Source of the DNA: Rubripirellula sp.
GTDB lineage: Bacteria > Planctomycetota > Planctomycetia > Pirellulales > Pirellulaceae
Reading direction: 5' to 3'
Assembly: GCA_028823035.1 (NCBI GenBank)
Contig: JAPKCI010000038.1
Coordinates: 1 to 37,273 of the forward strand
DNA length: 37,273 nt
Shown here piece after piece: positions 1 through 6,953 of the stretch. The notes beneath the pieces were generated by a model. That model did not search any database and was not told where the DNA came from. It was given only the letters and a program-made list of their open reading frames with translations. Position 1 is the stretch's first letter. Every line of letters starts with the position of its first letter. The translations under genes and the position numbers were made by a program.

Positions 1-360
1 CCAAGCCAGACAAACATGAAGCTGGAACTTGCGACCAAACACGCAGACCAACAGCAGACCGGATTCAGCGTGCGATGCGGAGTTTGCGATGAGACTCGTT
101 GATGTGCATGCTAAGCGTTCTGCTGGCACGAAAGACAAACCGTAAAATCGGCGTGCAGCATTGGTTGCTACGGAGATCGTCAGCGGCCTTTGGATCGGGG
201 AAAGTCCATTGCTGACCAGAGAGATGCTGACCAGAGAGATGCTGGCAGCGTCCGTCGAAGCGATCAAGCAATGGCAAACGCAGTAACGGACGGAGATGCC
301 AATGAATCACTTAAAAGCACGTGACAAAACTGGCCGTCGGTAACAACGAAATCAGTGTTG
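1..360. other. Non-coding stretch at the window edge
   Basis: No reading frame here has a composition or motif I can support as protein. The only visible structure is a 15-bp tandem duplication at 211-240. The short frames on both strands overlap each other and look like chance. A gene entering from the left edge cannot be excluded for the first few dozen bases. Confidence 0.5.
211..244. repeat. 15-bp tandem duplication
   Basis: The unit GCTGACCAGAGAGAT occurs twice in a row (211-225 and 226-240), followed by four more matching bases. It lies outside any supported gene. It is one of several short tandem duplications of similar size in the non-coding DNA of this window. Confidence 0.9.
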
Positions 361-606
361 CTAAGAAGGGCGGCGTACCGCTTTGAGGATGCTCTGCAAA
401 AGAAACCCGCGACGCTGACCAGCCCGTCGTCTCTGGACAACATTTTCCCGCTGGTCAAGCCAGAACTCAACCTCTTGGTAGGTACCAGCGAACAGACGCT
501 GGCCGTCATTACCCTGCACTACGAAATGTTCGCCTTCGAGTTTGATTTCAGTCTCCTTATGGGATCGCTTGTCCAATTCCATCATCTCCCAAGTTTGCCA
601 CAACAT
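361..606 (-). CDS. Small conserved-looking hypothetical protein (81 aa)
   Basis: I cannot assign a function. The central part (about residues 22-60) reads like a folded small domain: alternating hydrophobic residues (KLEGEHFVV, RLFAGTYQEVEFWLDQREN) with an aromatic and acidic pattern resembling short planctomycete proteins that carry an FxGTxxExExWLDxxEN-like stretch. The C-terminus is basic (QRRRAGQRRGF). No signal peptide or membrane segment is visible, so it is probably cytoplasmic. The start is uncertain: besides the first ATG at 606 there are two consecutive ATGs at 585 and 582, preceded by GGGAG. No operon partner is visible; 1.2 kb of apparently empty DNA lies to the right. The overlapping plus-strand frame at 355-639 lacks such organisation and was rejected. 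Confidence 0.6.
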   Translation of the reverse strand: MLWQTWEMMELDKRSHKETEIKLEGEHFVVQGNDGQRLFAGTYQEVEFWLDQRENVVQRRRAGQRRGFLLQSILKAVRRPS

Positions 607-1247
607 TTAATACGTTGCGTGTTGAAAAGAGTGCGTTAGAAAACAGTAAAGAATCGCAACTCGCCTCAAATCAACCGGTCACTCAACTCAACTCAACGAT
701 CGATCGCCTCCGTGTCAACTCTTGAAAACTTCTGCTGCTCATCACTTAACCACATTAGCCTGAGTGACCACAATGCATGTTAGCGTTTCCATACCCTCGA
801 GCGTGATGCCATTCAATGACGTCTTTCTAAATCAAACATCAACCCAATCACGGCAAACCGCAAAGATGCGCAAGCAGGGAAACCTAAGGAGAATGGGCGG
901 GTTATTTTCACAAACCTATCAAGCTCCTGCTTGAATCAACCTTGTCCCACTCACCAAGTTCCGAAAAAACCGGCACTATGCAGTACATATTCGACCCAAA
1001 CACACCTGCTAAGGGTTGCCCTCTGCTAATCGTGATCTGGCAATCAGACGAACGACAGAGAGGGTGAAGATGAAAACAACAAATGAACTGAGTGTCGAGC
1101 GTAAGACGCACCAAGACAGATAGATCTCTGAGAGCAGAAAGCACCGCGACAACGATTGGTCAGGCACAAGAAGTTACAACTGAACGAACTGATATTGGTG
1201 ACAGCGATCGCTTCGCAGAGCGTTCGCCTTGCAACTGTCATGATCAG

Positions 1248-1285
1248 GACGCAGAGGTTTTGTTAAGACGCAGAGGTTTTGTTAA
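1248..1285. repeat. 19-bp tandem duplication
   Basis: The unit GACGCAGAGGTTTTGTTAA is present twice without a gap (1248-1266 and 1267-1285), in the long non-coding stretch. Copies are identical, which suggests a recent event. Confidence 0.9.
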
Positions 1286-1403
1286 GCAGTCGAGACACCG
1301 GGAGACGTTAGGAATCGGTTCTGCTGTGCGTCGAGGATCGTCGTCAGCAGTAAGCAAGGTTTCCTTGCCTTGGTGTCTCCATCTGCCAGAGCAATATCTG
1401 ACC

Positions 1404-1432
1404 GCGTTTCGACAGCGTTTCGACAGCGTTTC
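1404..1432. repeat. 11-bp tandem repeat, about 2.6 copies
   Basis: The unit GCGTTTCGACA is repeated at 1404-1414 and 1415-1425, with a partial third copy to 1432. It lies in DNA without a supported gene. Confidence 0.85.
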
Positions 1433-1731
1433 CATTTCCGCAGACGGTTGAACGACTGACCACCGACAGTACCGCTTTTCCACGGCAGGAATGCTCAGTT
1501 CTCTCGAGACATCCATCACCCCCCCCTCTAAGGAGGTAACACCAGTTTCCATTTTCCTGCAGCGGCCAGATTCAGGACTTTGGAACGATGGGAATCAGCC
1601 GAGTCTGTTTTGTTGTCAAAAACACAATTGGACCACAAACCTAAAGAAAAACGTCCTGAATCAAGATTCTAAACTGATTTGGTAAGTCCGTTTACGTCGG
1701 ATATGCGGGCCAGCATCGAGCTGAGCAAAGA

Positions 1732-1760
1732 TTGAACCAACCCTGCCGGTTGCATATCCT
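1732..1760 (+). promoter_or_regulatory. Possible sigma-70-like promoter
   Basis: TTGAAC (1732-1737) and TATCCT (1755-1760) are separated by 17 bp and lie about 60 bp upstream of the cysteine-rich gene at 1821. Each hexamer matches the bacterial consensus at four of six positions. This is only a spacing-based suggestion; planctomycete promoters are poorly predictable by eye. Confidence 0.2.
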
Positions 1761-1820
1761 GCGACGACTGGCGAAGATAGGGAAAAGCTGATATCCCACC
1801 TTCCAACATGAGAGACACAG

Positions 1821-2195
1821 ATGAACACTTTGCGTGGATTAATCACAGGATGCATGGCTGTGGCCATGCTTTCGTTCGCAGCCCCCACAACGGCAGAAGC
1901 GGGTTGTTTCGGATTTCTAGGCCGGTGCTGTGCACCCGTCGACTGCTGCGAGCCCGTATGCTGCGAGCCCCCACCACCGATCGCAGTGACTTGGTCCATC
2001 GAAGACCCGTGCAACTGCTGCACCTATGAAGTCACCGCATGCGTGCCTGCATGTTGCGTTGATGCCGCACCGATGCTGGTTTGCTGCCGACCCGGAATAT
2101 TTGGTCGTAAAGTCATGACCTTTTCGTTCGGCGATTGTGGTCATACGGTCGACGTGATAATCACTTCGCATGGTCGAACAATTGTCCGCAACTGA
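1821..2195 (+). CDS. Small secreted cysteine-rich protein (124 aa)
   Basis: Function unknown. Residues 1-27 form a typical signal peptide (hydrophobic core ITGCMAVAMLSFAAP, cleavage probably after AEA), so the mature chain of about 97 residues is exported. It contains 16 cysteines, twelve of them in six adjacent CC pairs (36-37, 42-43, 47-48, 66-67, 78-79, 88-89), with a CCEPPPP proline segment near 48-53. The C-terminal third is less Cys-rich and ends in an amphipathic, beta-like stretch (TVDVIITSHGRTIVRN). Such a pattern fits a disulfide-stabilised structural or surface protein, or metal binding; sequence alone does not decide. A GAGAGA stretch upstream may be the ribosome site. The gene is monocistronic: a strong hairpin terminator follows 35 bp after the stop. 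Confidence 0.85.
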   Translation: MNTLRGLITGCMAVAMLSFAAPTTAEAGCFGFLGRCCAPVDCCEPVCCEPPPPIAVTWSIEDPCNCCTYEVTACVPACCVDAAPMLVCCRPGIFGRKVMTFSFGDCGHTVDVIITSHGRTIVRN

Positions 2196-2230
2196 GCTAC
2201 CATCGAGTAGACAAATCACTTGATTCAGCG

Positions 2231-2270
2231 AAAGCCTGTTTGCCCAATCCGGGTCAAACAGGCTTTTTTA
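2231..2270 (+). terminator. Rho-independent terminator of the Cys-rich gene
   Basis: A perfect 12-bp stem (2231-2242 with 2255-2266, AAAGCCTGTTTG and its complement) closes a 12-nt loop that itself contains a CCC/GGG pair, followed by a T-tract to 2269. It begins 35 bp after the stop codon at 2195. The A-tract on the 5' side means it could work weakly in the other direction too. Confidence 0.92.
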
Positions 2271-2383
2271 TTGCTTGCATTGGTTCCCAGTCGCCCAATG
2301 GCTTTTGGTGCGACACGCTCATAACCTGCGGCTAACCGCGATCATGGCTTCAGCAGGCTTGCATTTGAGCCAGAGCCTCGCAC

Positions 2384-2410
2384 TCCCAAAATTCGCGTTC
2401 CCAAAATTCG
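2384..2410. repeat. 12-bp direct repeat, 15-bp period
   Basis: TCCCAAAATTCG occurs at 2384-2395 and again at 2399-2410, in the gap between the terminator and the next gene. It belongs with the other short duplications in non-coding DNA. Confidence 0.75.
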
Positions 2411-2560
2411 TCGGCCTTTTGCGTGAGTTCCACGAACGACTTGGGCAGTTTCCGTTGACCAAACTTCTAAGGAAGCGATAAGATCTGACCGTCGTGACCC
2501 TCGCCGCTGAGCGTGAGCTTTGTCCCAACGACGCCTGACTGTGCATTCAAGGAAGAACAG

Positions 2561-3604
2561 ATGTCAGTGATTGATGGATTGCCAAACAGATTGAAACCGT
2601 TCGCTTCTGGCTGCTTCAGCATTCTGCCCGGTCTACCCAGCCGAGCTTGGCAGCAAGCAAGTTTCCGGGGCCAGCGTGTGGCTGTGGCAACCTTCCTGCT
2701 CGCGAGTTGTGTCATACCAGGTTCGACCGCTGCTCCCCCCGCCGCCGTCATATCGTCAGCAATCCCAGGCGTGGACATGACCCGCAAGCCGGTTCCCCAA
2801 CTGATGCCCGGCACCCTTGTTGGTAACCCAAAACAATCGGGTTATTCCAATGTAGTAACGCTTGCCATGCCACGCTTGGCAAGCGGCGAGATCGACAGCC
2901 TTCCTGAGTACGCAAAGCGGTACGCAGGCATGTTTCACTTCACAGTCCTGGCCAACATCAAAACGGTGACCGCAGGTAACCGGACCGATTACCTGCTGGA
3001 TCGCTTTGGCGTCGGGCTGTCGATGGATATCAACCGACAATTGGTGATTGTCACGCCCGACACCGCCAACAGGCTAGGCGCAAATCTGCAGATGATCGAG
3101 CGTGGAATACTGAAGGGAAACGAAAAAGATCTCAAAGTCATCACGCAAGTCGCACGTACGAGCCGAATGATCATCTTCGATGCTTCGATCAATATGCTAA
3201 TCGATGACAAACACAGAAAACGAATTCTTAGATACTTCGTGTGGGCTTCGCCTGCCTCAGGCAAGCTCGGTGTTCTGGTTTGGCTGCTTGGCGATCAAAA
3301 ATCTGCGCAGTACGCCATTGAATCCAGCTGCATGCAGTTGCTTCCGCCTGACTATCGGGAAGATCGCGCCATTCATGTTTCCAAGGGTCCTTTACTGTCA
3401 AACATTCCGACCGCCAATCGCTTTGCATTGGCACAGATTCCGCAGGGCACACCTGTTCCTTTCTCTGCAAAAATGCGGAAAGTTGCAGCCTTGAGAACCA
3501 TGAAGGTGCAGGACCTGCATGAAATGATGACTGGCGTCAGTGAATCACTTGCACAAGTTCCACTGATCCAGCAGGCGAGCCAGCCAACCTCGCCGCGAAA
3601 GTAA
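2561..3604 (+). CDS. Putative exported lipoprotein of unknown function (347 aa)
   Basis: No family recognised. The start at 2561 is chosen over the earlier ATG at 2513 because AAGGAAGA lies directly upstream. The N-terminus has a long polar lead (residues 1-40) and then a hydrophobic segment ending in LLASC (Cys50), which fits a lipobox. The leader is longer than usual, as often in planctomycetes. Residues 90-260 look like a mixed alpha/beta domain with motifs such as DRFGVGLSMDINRQLVIVTPDTANRLG and a basic loop DDKHRKR near 208. The C-terminus (about 290-347) is helical and low in aromatic residues. No catalytic signature is visible. It stands alone; the following gap carries the 20-bp repeat array. 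Confidence 0.75.
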   Translation: MSVIDGLPNRLKPFASGCFSILPGLPSRAWQQASFRGQRVAVATFLLASCVIPGSTAAPPAAVISSAIPGVDMTRKPVPQLMPGTLVGNPKQSGYSNVVTLAMPRLASGEIDSLPEYAKRYAGMFHFTVLANIKTVTAGNRTDYLLDRFGVGLSMDINRQLVIVTPDTANRLGANLQMIERGILKGNEKDLKVITQVARTSRMIIFDASINMLIDDKHRKRILRYFVWASPASGKLGVLVWLLGDQKSAQYAIESSCMQLLPPDYREDRAIHVSKGPLLSNIPTANRFALAQIPQGTPVPFSAKMRKVAALRTMKVQDLHEMMTGVSESLAQVPLIQQASQPTSPRK

Positions 3605-3670
3605 TGCCAGCCGAGAATTTGATATCCCCAAGCATCCACCGCCCAAGAAAGACTAGAATCTCGATTCCGG

Positions 3671-3750
3671 GATCCGTGATAAACGGCTGCGATCCGTGAT
3701 AAACGGCTGCGATCCGTGATAAACGGCTGCGATCCGTGATAAACGGCTGC
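3671..3750. repeat. Four perfect 20-bp tandem repeats
   Basis: GATCCGTGATAAACGGCTGC is repeated four times without gap or mismatch (3671-3690, 3691-3710, 3711-3730, 3731-3750). The array ends 53 bp before the start of the phosphatase gene at 3804. The 20-bp period is close to two helical turns, so an array of protein-binding sites is conceivable. Replication slippage alone would also explain it. Confidence 0.97.
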
Positions 3751-3803
3751 CGAACACGAGCGTCGATGGAAAACCACTGAGAAACAGGGAGGGAACATCA
3801 ACA

Positions 3804-4502
3804 ATGCGTACACTTGCAGTGGGCGATATCCACGGCTGCTACAAGGCACTTGCCACGCTCGAATCCTTTGTGAACTTCCAGCCTGAGGATCACATCATCA
3901 CTCTGGGTGATCACATCAACCGGGGGCCTGATTCCCGATCTGTCATTCAATGGTTGATTGATCATCATGCAACGGGACACTTGACCGCTTTACGTGGAAA
4001 CCACGAGTGCCTCTTCAGTGCAGCCGTTGAATCAAGACTGAATCACGAGAACTGGATGAATTTCGGGGGCGATAAATTCCTCGCGTCCTACAACGCCCAG
4101 AGTATCGATGAACTGCCAGCGGAACACCTGGCGTTTCTGCAAAACGACTTGCAAAGCTACTATCAGAATGAAACGCACTTCTGTGTCCACGCCAATGCAT
4201 GCAGCGACTTGGATCTGGAGAAACAGCCCGACACGATGCTGTTCTGGGAACGATTCGAGAATGTGAAACCCCACAAATCGGGTCGAATCATGGTGTGTGG
4301 ACACACGCCACAACGAAGTGGTTACCCAAAAGACATTGGCCACGCCATCTGCATTGACACCGCTGCGGCCCGCAAGGGGTGGCTGACCTGCCTGGATCTG
4401 GATTCGCGTCATTGCTGGCAGGCAAACGAGGCGGGGGAAACTCGCCGTTTTTCTCTGGATGCTCAGAAACCTCTGAATGCCCAGGAACGCAGAGCGATGT
4501 AA
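3804..4502 (+). CDS. PPP-family metallophosphoesterase (232 aa)
   Basis: Predicted cytoplasmic phosphatase of the calcineurin-like/PPP superfamily (bacterial PrpA/PrpB/ApaH-like), hydrolysing phosphoester bonds with two metal ions. Motifs in order: GDIHG at 7-11, GDHINRGPDS at 35-44, GNHE at 65-68, a CVHAN segment replacing the usual HAG near 130, and CGHTP near 167. D8, H10, D36 and N66 would bind metal. In the second motif the usual GDxxDRG aspartate is Asn (N39); in PPP enzymes that Asp pairs with the catalytic His, so activity or metal preference may differ. The length fits the family. GGGAGG lies 11 bp upstream of the ATG. The gene is preceded by the 20-bp repeat array and followed by a 547-bp gap. 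The substrate (protein phosphate, dinucleotide) cannot be told. Confidence 0.92.
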   Translation: MRTLAVGDIHGCYKALATLESFVNFQPEDHIITLGDHINRGPDSRSVIQWLIDHHATGHLTALRGNHECLFSAAVESRLNHENWMNFGGDKFLASYNAQSIDELPAEHLAFLQNDLQSYYQNETHFCVHANACSDLDLEKQPDTMLFWERFENVKPHKSGRIMVCGHTPQRSGYPKDIGHAICIDTAAARKGWLTCLDLDSRHCWQANEAGETRRFSLDAQKPLNAQERRAM

Positions 4503-5049
4503 CCGGCCGATCTGTGGCTCACCGGCATTTTCTGGTCAGCCTCCCGGGATCGGATCGTTGTGTTCAAAAACGCAATTCTTGCCCGTTTCTGCCCATCCAC
4601 CGATAATCCAGATCGGACATCGCGAAATACCGCAACTCCCGCCCAGTAGGGAGACCAATCCTCAACCATGCGAGACAACGTCCAGTTATAGCTTGACCAT
4701 CAGTCCACACTTGGACGCTGGACTTGGCGGCTGGACCGGTGTCCCCACACTGACTCGGTGTGTCAGGCCTCGATTGGCGAGTGGCATCTGATCAGCGGAT
4801 GCCTCAGCGAGTATATTGCGGAGCCTGTAGTCGTCAGTGTCGCACCGTGACACCCCTGACAACACTGCCGTCGACTTCCTCAACATGCGAGGTTTGCGGT
4901 GTGGTGCAAGCAGGCCGGGGAACGAATTTCGCTCGCCTGCGTTCAACCTGTTTGACACGCCGCACAGGCACCTGACTCAACCATCATTTCACTACGGTGC
5001 GAAGAAACACCGCTACCACTGAATCCTGCTCCGGTTTGGAAAGAATCCC
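4503..5049. other. Non-coding gap before the symporter gene
   Basis: About 550 bp with only short overlapping chance frames. No terminator hairpin or recognisable operator was seen. It presumably contains the promoter of the carbohydrate-use locus starting at 5050. Confidence 0.5.
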
Positions 5050-6723
5050 ATGCTGTCAATGACTCTGCTTTCGTTTCTTTTCTTCACCGGATTGGTGGCC
5101 GTCCTGACTTGGTGGGTCACACGTGGCACGAATCTAGATACCGACGAAGGGTATTTTCTGGCGGGGCGAAGTTTGACTGGCATCTTCATTGCCGGCTCGC
5201 TGCTGTTGACCAATTTATCAACCGAGCAACTGATTGGATTGAATGCGGGATCCTTCGATCAGGGGCTGTCGGTGATGTGTTGGGAAGTGGTCGCTGGCAT
5301 GTCGCTGGTCATTTTGGCTTTGGTCTTTCTACCGCGTTACCTCAAATCGGGAATCGCGACGATCCCCCAGTTTCTTGAGGAGCGATATGGTTCTCCGGTC
5401 AGAGCGTTGACGGCAGGCATCTTCATCGTGGCTTACATGCTGATTCTGTTGCCGTTTGTTTTGTTTCTAGGAGCACGTGGACTCAACGGTATGCTTGGAC
5501 TGGAAGGCATGCTTGGTTTTCCCAATGAGCTAACGACCATCTGGGCCGTCATCATTTTCATCGCCGTACTTGGCGGAGCCTATGCGATTTGGGGTGGAAT
5601 GCGAGCAATCGCCGTGTCTGACACCTTCAATGGCGCCGGTTTGTTGATTGGTGGATTGATGATCACCTTCTTTTCCTTAAGAGTGGTTGCCGGAGACGAA
5701 GGTGGATTCATGGGAGCCTTTGAGAAGATCAAGGCGGCTGATCCCGATGCTTTCAACTCCTTGGGCGGATCGGATGAAGATACACATTGGCCGACACTGT
5801 TCACCGGCGTGTTACTGCTGAACTTTTTTTACTGGTGCACCAATCAGCAGATCATTCAACGTACGTTTGGAGCCAAGAATCTGGCCGAGGGTCAAAAGGG
5901 TGTGCTGCTGGCGGCGTTCTTCAAAATCCTGGCACCGCTGATTCTGGTTTTACCCGGGATCATCGCAGCCTATCTGGTAATCGGCATTGCGGATCCCGAA
6001 ATGATGGCTGACGTTGGAAAGAATCAGGAAGGAAAATGGGTCGCTGACCGAGCCTATGGTGCTCTGGTGAGCAAAGTGCTGCCCACCTGGTTTTTAGGTT
6101 TCTTTGCTGCCGTGGTGGTAGGTTCGATTTTGTCAACATTCAATTCGGTGCTCAATTCCGCAGCGACATTGTTTTCTCTGGATGTTTACAAGAAGTACTT
6201 GAATCCCGAAGCTTCCACCAAATCGGTCGTCCGATCAGGTCAGATTTGCAGTTTACTGATCGGGATCTTTGCCGTGGTTGCAGCGCCCAATATTTTCCAT
6301 GGCCGCGAAGCAATTTTTGGATTTTTCCAGACGCTCAACGGAGTCTACTTCATCCCACTGTTGGCCATCATCATGGTCGGGATGTTCAACCGATATGCCG
6401 ATGGCAAATCGGCGTTGATCACGTTGCTGGTGGGTTTGGGGCTGATGATCATCGGTACCTTCTTTACCGGTGAGGTCAAAGAACCTGAAACAAGCGGGTG
6501 GTTGAAGGACTACTTCGGTTCCCCATTCCATTACATGGGCGCGGTATTTGCCTTGTTAATTGCTTTGCAACTGGCACTCAGTGCCGCAGGCATGAAGAGA
6601 GCCGAACCCTATGTTCAAGTCGATGCTGGTCTCGTTGATCTGACACCTTGGAAACCAGCTCGCTATGTCGGTGCTGCATTGATTCTGTTGGTCCTCGCGA
6701 TCTATGCATTTTTCGCGATCTAA
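5050..6723 (+). CDS. Sodium/solute symporter, SSS (SLC5) family (557 aa)
   Basis: An inner-membrane transporter coupling sodium influx to uptake of a small organic solute, probably a sugar given the neighbours. The protein has about 13-14 hydrophobic segments from the first residues (LLSFLFFTGLVAVLTWWV) to the C-terminal helix (ALILLVLAIYAFFAI). The segment DEGYFLAGRSLTG, followed by an LLLTNLSTEQLIG helix, matches the start of SSS carriers. GSILSTFNSVLNSAATLFSLDVYKKYL (about 357-383) corresponds to the helix carrying the sodium-site serines in sugar symporters such as vSGLT. Two long loops (about 211-250 and 310-335) are polar. It lies 230 bp upstream of the sulfatase-GH43 gene on the same strand, which suggests import of the released sugar. 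Co-transcription is unproven. Confidence 0.95.
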   Translation: MLSMTLLSFLFFTGLVAVLTWWVTRGTNLDTDEGYFLAGRSLTGIFIAGSLLLTNLSTEQLIGLNAGSFDQGLSVMCWEVVAGMSLVILALVFLPRYLKSGIATIPQFLEERYGSPVRALTAGIFIVAYMLILLPFVLFLGARGLNGMLGLEGMLGFPNELTTIWAVIIFIAVLGGAYAIWGGMRAIAVSDTFNGAGLLIGGLMITFFSLRVVAGDEGGFMGAFEKIKAADPDAFNSLGGSDEDTHWPTLFTGVLLLNFFYWCTNQQIIQRTFGAKNLAEGQKGVLLAAFFKILAPLILVLPGIIAAYLVIGIADPEMMADVGKNQEGKWVADRAYGALVSKVLPTWFLGFFAAVVVGSILSTFNSVLNSAATLFSLDVYKKYLNPEASTKSVVRSGQICSLLIGIFAVVAAPNIFHGREAIFGFFQTLNGVYFIPLLAIIMVGMFNRYADGKSALITLLVGLGLMIIGTFFTGEVKEPETSGWLKDYFGSPFHYMGAVFALLIALQLALSAAGMKRAEPYVQVDAGLVDLTPWKPARYVGAALILLVLAIYAFFAI

Positions 6724-6953
6724 GATTAAGCCCGCAAAGATCAGGAGGGGTCAGATACGAGATGCCGCGTGCACCGGATCGCCGCTGCGTTCGCTGAAAC
6801 GCGTGCATTCACTTGGTTCGTAAAATCTGCCACGAGCCAATGCGCGAGACAACCCAAAGCGAATCCAACCGAAAAAACGGCAAAACGTTGCAACAACAGT
6901 CGAGCCCATCAATATTGGAATCAGGATGATGCCCCGGTCATCGAGAGAACGCC

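Larger units (their letters stand above)
607..1820. other. Long non-coding stretch with several short tandem repeats
   Basis: About 1.2 kb with no convincing gene. The frames present (for example 1092-1451 plus and 1244-1552 minus) have low-complexity, Arg/Ser-rich translations typical of chance frames. Visible structure: a 5-bp triplet repeat (ACTCA x3, 681-695), a 19-bp duplication (1248-1285) and an 11-bp duplication (1404-1432). An AAGGAGGT stretch near 1527-1536 has no ATG at a useful distance. Ancient pseudogene remnants are possible but not recognisable by eye. Confidence 0.5.

Noticed and set aside
355-639. Plus-strand frame of 94 residues overlapping the small minus-strand gene
   Set aside because: Its translation lacks organised motifs, whereas the minus-strand frame has a protein-like pattern.
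1092-1451. Plus-strand frame of 119 residues
   Set aside because: Arg/Ser-rich with no motif or ribosome site, and it runs through two tandem duplications; most likely chance.
1527-1545. Strong Shine-Dalgarno-like AAGGAGGTAA
   Set aside because: No ATG, GTG or TTG at a useful distance opens a credible frame.
3671-3750. Possible CRISPR array
   Set aside because: The units are directly adjacent with no spacers, so this is a simple tandem repeat.
3373-3849. Minus-strand frame of 158 residues through the 20-bp repeats
   Set aside because: It is antisense to two real genes and its repetitive peptide only mirrors the DNA repeat; the 20-bp period is not a multiple of three, so the repeats are read in shifting frames.
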